Assembly (NCBI GenBank): GCA_905221605.1
Contig: CAJNDS010002142.1
Span: forward strand, 1 to 64,000
Reading direction: 5' to 3'
DNA length: 64,000 bases
Origin: Symbiodinium natans
Lineage: Eukaryota; Sar; Dinophyceae; Suessiales; Symbiodiniaceae
Made by a program: the position numbers and the translations under genes. Under the pieces are notes generated by a model, which worked only from the letters and a program-made list of their open reading frames with translations, did no database searches and had not been told where the DNA came from. The first letter of the stretch is position 1; every line of letters starts with the position of its first letter. Below are positions 29,512 to 41,500 of the stretch, one piece after another.

Positions 29512-32500
29512 GAAGCTCGGAGCATTAGGGTTTAGGGTTTAGGGAAGCCCTATCCGAAGAATCTTAGATTCGGTTTTGCTCACAAGCTTGGAGGTTCAGG
29601 GGTATTAGAAAGAAGTACCTTCAACGGGGTTATAAGCATGTACTACCAGCTTTCGACTACTCCATTAAAACACCTTCAAGCCTAAACCCTAAACCCAAAG
29701 AACCCAAGCCCTAAAACCCTGAAACCCTAAAGCCCTAAGAACTCTCAACCCTGGGCCACTTAGAAGCCATTGTGACATAGTAAGTCTACTTAGTATCCCG
29801 AAGACACCCCCCAAAATAGTACCCATGACCTAACTTACTAACTCTACGTACCTAAACCCTAAGCCCTAAGCCCTAAACCCTAAACCCTAAGCCCTCTAAA
29901 CCCTCTAAACCCTCTAAACCCTAAGCCCTAAACCCTAAACCCTAAACCCAACAGGGCTTCCGAGCAAGGAAGTCCGGGCTGACCGCATGGCAGATCTGCA
30001 TCGACAAGCTCCAAATGGGGCCTCTGAAGAGCTGCGACGAGGAGCTGCTGCAGGCATGGGCTGTTATTAGGGTTTAGGGTTCAGGGTTGAGGGTTTAGGG
30101 GTTTGGGGTTTAGGGTTTAGGGTTTAGGGTTTAGGGTTTAGGGTCTAGGGTTTAGGGTTTAGGGTAGAACAAGAATAGCAGTAGTTCTTGTACAAATGTC
30201 AGAAATAGTTTAGTCATCAGAATAATAGGAATAATCAGAGTCATGTCAAGAGTACTAGTTAAAATGCACCGTAATAGAAATTAGCTGTAAGACAAGAGGA
30301 AGTGAAGAATTAGATCATTTGTGTATATACATAGACGTACATGTTGCTTTGTTTGCAATCATAGCAATCATGACTGGAGGCCTTCTGCGCCCAGACGCTG
30401 GCGCGGCTCTCGCGCGCCTTTCCCAGCTGGTTCGCGGACGTCCAGTCGCGCGGAATCGCCAGGGATTGCTTGGAGTCGCTTCTCGCAGCTCGGTAGGCCC
30501 TTTGGGATATCTTTCATCTTTTCGCGTATTGTGTCTAAGAGGACCATATCTAGGAATATTGTTTCAGGGGGTGTTAGGGGCCATCCTAGGCAGTGCACGC
30601 CAATGGCCAGGGCCTCGTCTGGAAGCAGCTGGCTTTGGCCCTGGCCTGTGCGGAGCTGTGGCTGGGCACCTGGGCTGCAGCCGCCTCGCTGAACTCCAGC
30701 CTGCCCGCCACTTGGGGATACTTGGAAATATTTTGTTGTTTTTAATTTTTTGGGGTACTTTAATTCCTAAGAAACAGCTAAGATTAACATTTTTGCTCTA
30801 GGGTTTCACGTTCAGTATAGGCGACGGTGCGGCGCGAGCTTCTGGTGCTGCCGGCGGAGCTGCTCTTCGACGCCAAGGCGCTGCCGCTGACGGACCGGAA
30901 CTTGCGGCAGGGCGCGGCCGCCTCGCTCTTTCGCTCCTGCGACGCCGTCTTCGGCTTCCTGTTGGGGGAAAGCTCCGACAGCCAGGACCTGCGAATCCTG
31001 GGAGCCTGGCTCAGAGCCGTGCGCAAGGCGCAGCTCTGGCTGCCCACCGGCGACGCGGCGGCGCCGCTGAGGTCCCTGGCGCAGCACCTGGAGCCCCTCC
31101 GCGAGGCTGCTCGCGCCGCCAAGTCGGAGGGCGCGGAGGTGGCGCAGCAGCTCGCGAAGTGGCGCGGCGCCCCGCATGAGGCGGCGGCATTGTTGGGGCC
31201 ACTCTGCGGCAGCCTCTTCGAGGGCGACAGCTCCATGGAGTTGGAGCATCAGGATTCCCACAGGTGGCTGCTGCCTCTCTTGGTGGACCTCGCTGAAGAT
31301 TTCTGGCCGAGAGCCGCCGTCGGCGAACTCGACCTCGACTGGGAGCTCATTGCGAGGCAGGCCTTTGCCTTGCTTGGCGAGGCTGCGAAGGCTTGGGACG
31401 GAACTCATTGTGTGGAGGAGCGCCTCAGCACGATGTGTGTGTTTTTTGTTATGCGCAAGTCGAGTGACTATAGATGAACTGTTCCCTTTGAACCCGTATC
31501 ATCTCACCATGATCGAGCTCCTTTGGCCAAGGTTTGACGATGTTGAGACCACCATCTCCGTTTGGCAAGCCTTCGCCGAGACGCTCCATGCCGCCGTGCG
31601 TGCGGCAGACTCCTTCAGCTCCTATGAAGCTGGGCAGGCAGTGACACCTCTTGCGTTCTTGCAAGCCGAAGTATAATATAGGGGTCGGAAGAATTAAGAA
31701 TAGTATTCTCTGATGGTCCCTTCTATAATTACACTATAATAACCCCCTAAACCCTATTCTAAGTATTCAGGCCCGTATTTTATACATGATACGTCTGATG
31801 TTCAGTCTGACCAGGTGGCTACCTTCCAGCCCCCACCCGAGAAGCGGAGCCGCCGTGCCCACGACCGCTGGCAGCTGCCCCGGCAACGCCTGGCGGAGGC
31901 CGGCAGCATCGGCACACTTTTCTCGCTCCTGCTCCAGACCTTGCTGGACTGCATGCGCCTGCCCGAACTTCCCGAAGACGAGGAGGCCTCTGGGCGGCCC
32001 AGTGGTACCCTTTTGCCTTTCTGCCTTTCTCCTGTTTTGGTTCCTATAGGTTCCCTTATGAAGTAACCAACCCAAAGAGTGTATACCCTTAGTTGTAAAC
32101 CCCGAACCCTAAACCCTAAACCCTAAACCCCGAACACTAAACCCTAAACCCTAACCCTAAACCCTAAACCCTAAACCCTAAACCCTAAACCCTAAACCCT
32201 AAACCCTAAACCCTAAACCCTAAACCCTAAACCCTAAACCCTAAACCCTAAACCCTAAACCCTAAGCCCATGTTCCTGGACCAGCGAGGCGCTGGGGATG
32301 CTGCAGCGCGCACGCCAGGAGGTCGAGGCGGCGATGCGGCCCTGGGCCGCGCTTCTGACCAACTCCGAGACCTGGAGGTTCATGGTACAGACCTGGAGGT
32401 TCATGGTACTTCTGAACCAATTGTCACTGTACTTTAGGGTTTAGGGTATTTAGGGTTTAGGGTGTAAGTGTACTTTAGGGTTTAGGGTATTTAGGGTTTA

Positions 32501-35500
32501 GGGTTGAGGGTTGAGGGTTGAGGGTTCAGGATTTCGGGTTTAGGGCTAGGGTTTAGGGTTTAGGGTTGTTTATAACTGTACTTAGAACCCACTTGCCTTA
32601 AGTGCTCTAGTATGGTTATAAGTGCAGCTATAGTTGGTTGATAAGTACCATGAACTTCCAAGGAGACGTGGATTGCCGAGCTATGGGAGCCGCTGAGGAG
32701 ACTCGGTAGGCCTTCGAGATATTATATATATATATGTATTTCTATTCCCTGAATTTTTGGTTTAGTAAGACATGTTGCCATTGGGACATCTTACGAGTTT
32801 TCCCTGAATTATTGGTTGAATAAGAGGGGCCATATTCAGGAGTATTTTCAGAGGGTTTTTAAACCCTAAACCCTAAACCCTAAACCCTAAACCCTAAACC
32901 CTTAACCCTAAACCCTAAACCCTAAACCCTAAACCCTAAACCCTAAACCCTAAACCCTAAACCCTAAACCCTAAACCCTCCGAGGAGAGTGGAGGAGCTA
33001 CTCTCTGGAGTTAATGAGGAGGAGGGTGACTTCCTGTCTTTCGAGGCCATTCCTCGTGAGGTTTAGGGTTTGGGGTTTAGGGTTCAGGGTGTAGGGTTTA
33101 GGGTTTACTTGACAAAGTGAGTCAGAGACAGGACGCGTGAGAACTCATCTGGAAGGGTGGAAGGGACCGGTGTCCTTTTCAGCCACTTCAACCCTAAATC
33201 CTAAACCCTAAAGGTGGCGAGAGACATCGAAGTCGTCATCTGGTTCTTCGGAGCTTTCTGCTCAAGTCTCCCTGACGGACAGCCAAGCCGCGTGGCCGCG
33301 GAAGCTGCTTCCCGGGCGATATCCAGCATTGCCCCTGGGCCCTATATAATATGGGGGGGTTTTGGGATTTAGGGTGTTGGGATTTAGGGTTTTGGGATTT
33401 AGGGTTTAGGGTTTAGGGGTGGGAACAATTACTAATAGTATTCCCTTTAGCTGGTGATCTCACATGAGAAGCAGGGTTTGTATTATTGTTATTGGTGAGT
33501 GTATATATTGGGTGTCCTTTAGGGGTTCGAGGAATATACACCCTACTTCATGGGTTTACGGGTTTACCTTCTTTCGGCCAGCGTTAGGCTTTCTACTCCA
33601 TGCCGGTTTTCGGCGATCGTACGTATGTGTACGAAGACGTGATGTGTGTACATGAACATGCCTCTGCACCCAGGCCCCGCAGTTGGCACACTTGGACGCG
33701 GCTCTGCCCCCGTGGCGGGCTTTGCTGCTTGGGCTGTTTGAAGAAGACCAAGCCCTAAACCCTCTACCCTGCGCCCTATATAGACCCTAAACCCTGGGCC
33801 CTAAACACTAAACCCTAGACCCTAAACCCTGAACCCTGAATCCTAAACCCAAAACCCTAAACCCAAGACAAGCCTCAGGCCTTATTTAGGCTCATGCTTG
33901 TCGCGGGGTTCACAGGTCTGGCAACAACACCCGTGTCCACATGAAGGCAAACCCTAGTCCCCGAAGCCCGAAACCCGAAAACAAGATGCCCTCACAATCC
34001 GAGGAACCCTAAACCCTAGACCCTAAATTCTAAACCCTAAACCCTAAACCCTAAACCCTAAACCCTAAATCCTCTTAAGCCCTAGACCCTAAATCCTAAA
34101 CCCTAAACCCTAAACCCTAATACCCCAAACCCCGAAACTGGAGAGACGAGGCTCTGGTCTTCCGCCTGCACCTTGGCTTCGGCGGTGAACGCCAAGATGC
34201 CCGAAGGGAGTGAGCCGCTGCTGCTGGAGTGGATGCCTCTGGACAGCAACTCGGGGTTTAGGGTTTAGGGTTTCGGGTTTAGGGTTTAGGGTTTGGGGTT
34301 TAGGGTTTAGGGTTTAGGGTTTAGGGCTTAAGTTAGGGTTTAGGGTTCAGGGTTTAGGGGTTTAGGGCTCTGGGAACCTTCTTCGGCTTCTGAGGTGTAG
34401 GTCCGCAAGCATCACCCACTCACCCCCTCCGCCCCCCCTCCTCGCAACACTCGCTCACAATGGCTCCCTGGCAACCCGCCTCTAGGTGTGTTCGCGTGAG
34501 CCATCAGCAACAAGCTACTGCAACTAACCCTCGACCCCTTAAGCAAGAAGCCCAAATTCAACACCCCAACGGCCGGTACGCACCCCCAAAATCCATAGAC
34601 CCTAAGCCACCCGGAGACTAAATCCTTCGAAACCATAAACCACAAAGTCCCACCCCTGAACCACACCGACACCTAAACATTTAAAACCCCAAACCGTAGA
34701 GCGTGATTCCCAGCACTCCAAATTGAACCCCAAAGGCCCAAGCCCGAACCGAGGCCTAAGAGGGTTTAGGGTTTAGGGTTTAGGGTAAGTTGACTTGGAG
34801 GTCCATGGTAGCTACAGGTAGGGTTAGAACTTCCTTGCCTGTACTGATAATCCGACTTAGGGTGCGCATAACTGCTCACGAGCCTTCAAGCACGCCACCT
34901 AAATGGGGGGGGTTTTTTCCAAAATAAGGCAAGGGACCCGTGAATAGTGGGATCCCAATAAGGTACCCTAAACCCTAAACCCTAAATCCTAAACCCTAAA
35001 CCCTAAACCCCCAATTCAATCCAGGCTCGCGCGGCCCCCGAGCGAGGCAGGCGCTCCGACTATGCTCGCCACTTGCCCGAGCCACAAGAGACTCCAACAC
35101 TCCTTCGTGAAGGATCATTCCTTGCGCCATATACAGGCACCCAACATTTCAAGGAATATTCCTTAAACCATGTAAGCGACCCTAATATGTTTTGAAGGAA
35201 AATTCCTTGATAGAAGGGGTATTAGTCTCTGAGCCTATCTTTGGTTTCTCCCTCCCCCAACCGCCCCTCCCTCGAACAAACCCCGTCCCTGCCCCAACCG
35301 CCCCTCCCAACCCCTCCCTCCCAACCCCAGCCCCAACCTCGACTCTGTCAATGGAAGGTCGACTTGAACTTGAAGCTGAAACAGTTGCCCCCCCCCCCCC
35401 CTTCACCTTCTGGAGTACGGTCTGGTGAGTTTAAGGACGAGTTTTTGGTTTAGGTCTGCTTTGTCCATAAACAGCATCCCTGCCTCCCCTCAACAAGTTC

Positions 35501-38500
35501 TGGAAGAAAATGTCCAAAACGAGAGCCTGCCACCTGCCGAAAACCTAAAACCCCAAACCCAAATCCCAAACCCTAGACCCTTAGCCCCAAACTCTGAGCC
35601 CCGAACCCTTGACCCTGAACTCCAAACCCTAAACCCTAAACCCTAAACCCTAAACCCTAAACCCTAAACCCTAAACCCCAAACCCCAAACCCTAAACCCT
35701 AAACCCTAAACCCTAAACCCTAAACCGTCGACCCAGGAGCTCACGGAGCTGCCCTACGCACGGGCCATCGAGGCCGCGTGCAGGCGCCTGCCCTCCGGCT
35801 CCGCGGATCCGCAGATCGGCGAGCGGCTCGTCTCAATTCTGGTCACCCGTTTGGGGTTTAGGGTGTAGACCCTAAGCCCAAAACCCTAAACCCTAAACCC
35901 TAAACCCTAAACCCTAAACCCTAAACCCTAAACCCTAAACCCTAAACCCTAAACCCTAAACCCTAAACCCTAAACCCTAAACCCTAAACTACACCCTCTG
36001 CTTAAGGAAGCTCTTCATGCTGGCCTTCGCATCCTGGAACCCTTCCTCCTCCGTGGAGGAGAGGCATCTCGAGGTTCCTTGGGTGCCGATTCGGTGTTTA
36101 GGGTTTAGTTTTTAGGGTTTAGGGTTAGCGGGTTAAGAGGGTTTAGGGCGTTTAGGGTTTCGTGGGTTTAGGGTTAAGAGGGTTTAGGGTTTCGTGGGTT
36201 GAGGGTTTGGAGGGTTTAGGGGTTAGGGTTATAGGGTTAAGAGGGTTTAGGGGGGTTTAGGGTTTCGTGGGTTTAGGGTTCAAAGGGTTTAGGGTTAGGA
36301 GGGTTTAGAGGGTTTGGGGTCAAGGGGGTTAAGAGGGTTTAGAGGGTTAGAGGGTTCAAAGGGTTTAGAAGGTTTAGAGGGTTTGGAGGGTTTTGAGGGG
36401 TTTGCAGGGTTCAGAGGGTTTGGAGGTTTCAGAGGGTTTAGAGGGTTTAGAGGGTTTCGAGGGTTTAGAGGGTTTAGAGGGGTTAGAGGGTTTAGAGGGT
36501 CAGGGTCAAGAGGGTTAAGAGGGGTAACAGGGTTTAGGGTTTAGGGTTAAGAGGGTTTAGGGTCTTTAGGGTTAGCGAGGTTTTAGAGGGTTTACCTACA
36601 GCCCAAAGGCTGCAGTTCTTTTCACCCTAAACCCTGAACCTTAAGCCCTAAACCCTAAGCCCAAAACCCTAAACCCTAAACCCTAACCCCTAAACCCCTA
36701 AACCCCTAAACCCCTAAACCCCTAAACCCCTAAACCCCTAAACCCCTAAACCCCTAAACCCCTAAACCCCTAAACCCCTAAACCCTACAACTGAGCCACT
36801 GAGGTGCAGGCCCTGTACCTTTCGGCCTTGAGGCCGGGGGTTTTGGTAGACTTCGGGTATTACATTTTTTGGGTGGGTGGGGGGCCGGTGTCCTAGAATA
36901 AGAACTAAGAACTATAGTGTTTGGGGGTGGTGATGTACGCCCTTTTTTGGGAAGTTATTCATGCCATCCGAAGAGCGGCAGTAGCATCTGAATCTCAATA
37001 GTTTTCTTGCCCAATTTCGGAGGTCCTCGCAAGCTCACATGGTCAGTTCTTAAAATTATGGTCTCTTTCCGGGTACCCTACATGGTATTCTAGGGGCCGC
37101 TTAATCCCTAAACCCTAAGCCCTAAACTCTCACGCCCCAAAGAGGCCATAATTTAGAGTAGCTGTTTCAGCATCTTTGGTTGCCTTCCGTGGTCGACTGG
37201 GAAGGAGTTTAGCGTTTAGGGCTTAGTGTTTAGGGTTTCGAGAGGTTTGGGGTTTAGTGGGGCAGATGGGCGGGGGGGTTGATTCAATTCGTGTTCCATT
37301 TCTGGTTCACGCACGTGCAAGCCACCGTTATGCCTTGAAGTGGGCCTGCAACAGGGCAAGCCACGTGTTCTGGTGATGTCGGCAACATCAGAGAAGTACG
37401 CGCTCAACCTTGTAGCCCTACAGCTGGACCTTTCCTTAACCCTAAACCCTAAACCCTAAACCCTAAACCCTAAACCCTAAACCCTAAACCCCCTAAGAAC
37501 ATGCGAGGCTTGGGCTTTGTGATTTCGGCCAAGTTTAGTGTTTAAGGTTTGGGGTGTAGGATAGATCACGATGGTTCCCCGTGGTGCTGTTATTATCCCC
37601 TTCTTTAAGGGGCCCCTTGACCCTGTATTAAAGGCCACAAGGGCACTCTCTCGCATGGGGGTTTACGAACATTGGACGCCCCCAATTTAGATCCCCAAAT
37701 AGGATTCCCTTTTCAGAAGGACCCCGATGCGGCACCCTAATTTAGGAACCCCTCTCATGTTGTCCTATAGGTCACTATAGGACACAGGGGTGCGGGCTGC
37801 CAAGCTCAAAAGCATGGCCACGAGTTGGGATGTTCAACTTTTTTTTTAACAGTCCTTAATAGGGGTTAACATAGGGGGTACTAGAATCCCTATTAAGGAC
37901 AGGTACTATAATCCCTACAAAGGACTAGGGCCCTTAATAGGGGTTAAAATTAGGGCGTACTAGAATCCCCATCAAGGTTCGCCATGGGTGGTGCGCCCGA
38001 CTTGCTCTGTCAGAGCCTGGTAAGCAAGGCCCGTGGGTAGCTTGGGAGCCCTGTTGACTTAGCAAATCTGCTTAGTATCCGCTTGCCCTTTAACAATCCC
38101 TCTGACCCAACTTACTAAGCCTACTTACGAAGTCAAAGGGGCTTCCAAGTAGGGTTTGGGAGCCTCTGAGGAGACCCGACGGGGAGGCAGGGAGGATACC
38201 TGGTAGAGGGTTCCCATTCCATTTTAACCGGTTGAATGCGTCATTTTCAAGCGATATATCTTGTATATATATATATAATGATATATATATATATATACAC
38301 ATCTACTTTTTAGGGTTTAGGTTTTAGGGTTTCGGCACGCATCCTGATTGCCAAAACATTAGACTGGAGTCCGATGCAAGCAGCTGAACCGTGCGTGCAT
38401 TGACCATACAAGCAGTTGGTTGTACATGTATGGTCCAGACTTCGGCAACTATCGCGGAACACTCTTCCAATCGTGCACCCCACACGAAAAATGGCGATGT

Positions 38501-41500
38501 TCTCGAACCCTGAAGGTCAGAGCACCCAACACCATTACCGAAACCTGCAAAACAAGAGCTCACATACTATGGTCAAGATGCCCTAAGTGCCACTACTCTC
38601 CCCTGCAAAGGCACCCGTAGGACTGAGGCCCTTACGAAGGTGTACTTGAGGGAGCCTTAGTAGTTATAAGCTATAAGTAGGGCGAAAAGTATGGCAGCTA
38701 TACTTATGACTCATGACCCAGTTTAGGGTGCTTCTAGCCTTACTTCTAACTACCTTAAACCCTAGATCCTAAACCCTAAACCCTAAACCCCAAAACCCCA
38801 AACCGCAAACCCCAAACCCTAAGCCCTAAACCCTAACCCTAAGCCCTGCAAACTACCCAGGATCCTCCAAGCAAGCCCTTCAGTTGAATGTCGCGCAGGT
38901 GGTTCCCAGCATCTCGCAGGCGGCGCAGTCCGAGGCAACGAGGCACCCCAGGGTTTAGGGTTTAGGGTTTAGGGTTTAGGGTTTAGGGTTTAGGGTTTAG
39001 GGTTTAGGGATTGAGGTGATTAGGGATTAAGGGTTAGGGAATTTCATGGCTGCTAAGCCCTAAACCCTGAACCCCACGCCCTAAGCCCTAAACCCTAAAC
39101 CCTGCACCGAGCCCTCTCCGGAACCCTTCACCAACCAGCGCCCCCCCTCCAGAAACCCTCCACAACCCAGAGCATGAACAGCACGGTGTCTAGGGGTCGT
39201 TCCTCCTTCAGCTCGCCGGCATTGCCTCTGCTGGCAGCTGCCTTTGTTTCTGATTTGTGGTTCAGAGTCTCTGACCATTCTCCCATGGCTCCTTTGAACG
39301 AAAAGAGGATACGAGGCTCCAAAAGTGACGACTGTTGCGAGAATGGTGAAGCCTTCGGTTCAGGAGTGGGAGTGTGGGGTTTAGGGTTTAGGGTTTAGGG
39401 TTTAGGGTTTAGGGTTAAGGGTTAAGGGTTAAGGGTTAGGGTAGACCTGTGGTCTGACTGGGACTTACAGACAAGCACCACAAGGCCCGAAAAGCGTGCC
39501 TTGCTGGCCGCCCGTGTGATACGTGTGATACAGGCCCGTGGCAAGGCGAGAACTCGAGTTTAGGGTTTAGGGTTTAGGGTTTAGGGTTTAGGGTTTAGGG
39601 TTTAGGGTCTAGGGTTTAGGGTTTAGGGTTTAGGGTTTCTTGGGGTGCAGGGCTGAAGCGTGGGTTTTCGGGTTTTCGCGTTCAAGGTTCGGTGCATTGT
39701 CAGAATGCCAAACACACTTCCAGCCGCTTCCAAAATCGTGACCGACCCTACACCCTAAACCCTAAACCCCAACCCCAAACCCCAAACCCTAAACCCTAAG
39801 CCCAAAACCCTAAACCCTAAACCCTAAACCCTAAACCCTAGACCCTAGACCCCAAACCCTAGACCCTAGACCCTAGACCCTAAGCCCTAAACCCTAAACC
39901 CTAAACTCTAAACCCTAAACCCTAAACCCTAAACCCCCTAGAACCCTTAAATACTGAAGTCAAAGCGCATTGATTCGGAATGCTTTGCCTCTGAGCAGCG
40001 CACCAGGTCATCCTCCTCCTCCTCATGGCAGGAGCTGGGCTTGCTGTGATCTGGGTTTGCTTGGTAGCTCTAAACCTAAAACCCTAAACCCAACACCCTA
40101 AACCCTAAGCCCTAAACCCTAAACCCTAAACCCTAAACCTCAAACCCTCCATTATTTGCTTAAGAACCCCAAACAAAGAAGAAGTAAGTCATCCCCTTAT
40201 TGCCCTTGTAGGGGAAGAGTCTTTTGTTATGTCGGGGGGGGGGGGGTTTAGCAAGGTTACTTCGTATCCCCTAGAAACGCTAGAAGTAATCCCCATGGCC
40301 CAACTTACGAACCCTACATGCGAAGGTCAAAAGGGCTTCCAAGTAGGGTTGAGGGTTTAGGGTTTAGGGTTTAGGGTTTAGGGTTTAGGGTTTAGGGTTT
40401 AGGGTAGGTTAAGATTTGCGGCTTGGGCGTTCTTGGGCTTCGTACACCGCAACAGAAGGCCCTCAGACGGAGCACCACACATCTGAAAGCTGTTCTGGTC
40501 AACCAAAGCACAACCTCTGAGCTAAACCCTAAACCCCTTTATGTGTATGTATGTGTATAAATATATGTATATATATACACATATATGTATATGTACACTT
40601 TTATTTTTTGGAAGGCCTGTTTCCATGCTGCAGGCATACTGTTCAGGGCTTCGGGTGGGTAGAACCTTGAGACTCGTGATGGCAAAGGTGAAGCTTTTTT
40701 TCCGAAAGAAAAAAGGGGGTTTGGCGCGCCCCTTGTCGCGGCGAAAGCCTCGCGTCTTTCGCGCTATGTTCTTACAAACTTTGTGATGGCTTCAGTGTCG
40801 AGGTGAAGCTCTCGGGATACAACTTCCTGCGCGGGTTGTGGGGTGAATGTCCTTGTACTTGGCTCGCCACAAGCAGCCGGTCTGCAGGTCCCCTAAGCCG
40901 CAGCCCCTAGCCCTGACTGACTCCTAAACCCCAAACCCTATGTTGTAATTCTGCGGTTGCCCCTGCTTTTTGATGGAAGTCCATGGGCTGTCTTTCATAG
41001 CCATACAGGCCCCAAAACCCTATTGCCTACATGTCTGTCCAGGTCCGCTCATCAAAAAAGAGAAAACTCGGAGTCAAGCGGTCGCATTTCACAGGTTGAC
41101 TACCGCTTAGATGAGTTGAGGTCTTGATGGCGCATAGTTCTTCCGTGGCTCCCCTGATAACTTGCTTTACCTTAGACCCTATAAGCCCTAAACCCTAGAA
41201 CCCTACAACCCTAAACCTAAAGCCCCTCAACCCTGGACCCCAGACCCTAGAAATGCCAAGCCCTAAGCCCCATAAAACATGTAACCCCCTTTGAACTTCT
41301 GAACTCCCAAACCCCTAGACCCTAAACCCTGAGCCCCCTAAACACTAAACCCAAAACCCTAAACCCTAAACCCAAAACCCTCAACCCTAAACCCTAAACC
41401 CTATACCACAAACCTGAACCTTGAGCCCCTACTAAGTCGACTCGCGAGCGCAGGAGAAGGGAGCCCCTTGGCCCGCCACGCGGCTCCTGTTTGAAACGCC

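Larger units (their letters stand above)
34254..35730. other. Importin intron 13, 1.5 kb
   Basis: TTTAGGG 34259-34370; unique text 34385-34740; A element 34792-34891; family C element 35087-35231; C-rich 35240-35410; CCCTAAA 35610-35727 next to the exon. The 35182-35406 ORFs on both strands are low-complexity artefacts. Confidence 0.55.
36846..38898. other. Intronic interval
   Basis: Unique text 36850-37080 and 37140-37430; CCCTAAA 37437-37490; family F compound (37827-37978); B element (38052-38153); possible exon 38154-38201; TA-rich 38265-38300; unique 38330-38620; A element split by CCCTAAA (38643-38875). Confidence 0.5.

Noticed and set aside
36314-36544. 76-residue Gly/Phe/Arg-rich ORF
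   Set aside because: It is the translation of a TTTAGAGGG nonamer array; the other frames are equally open.
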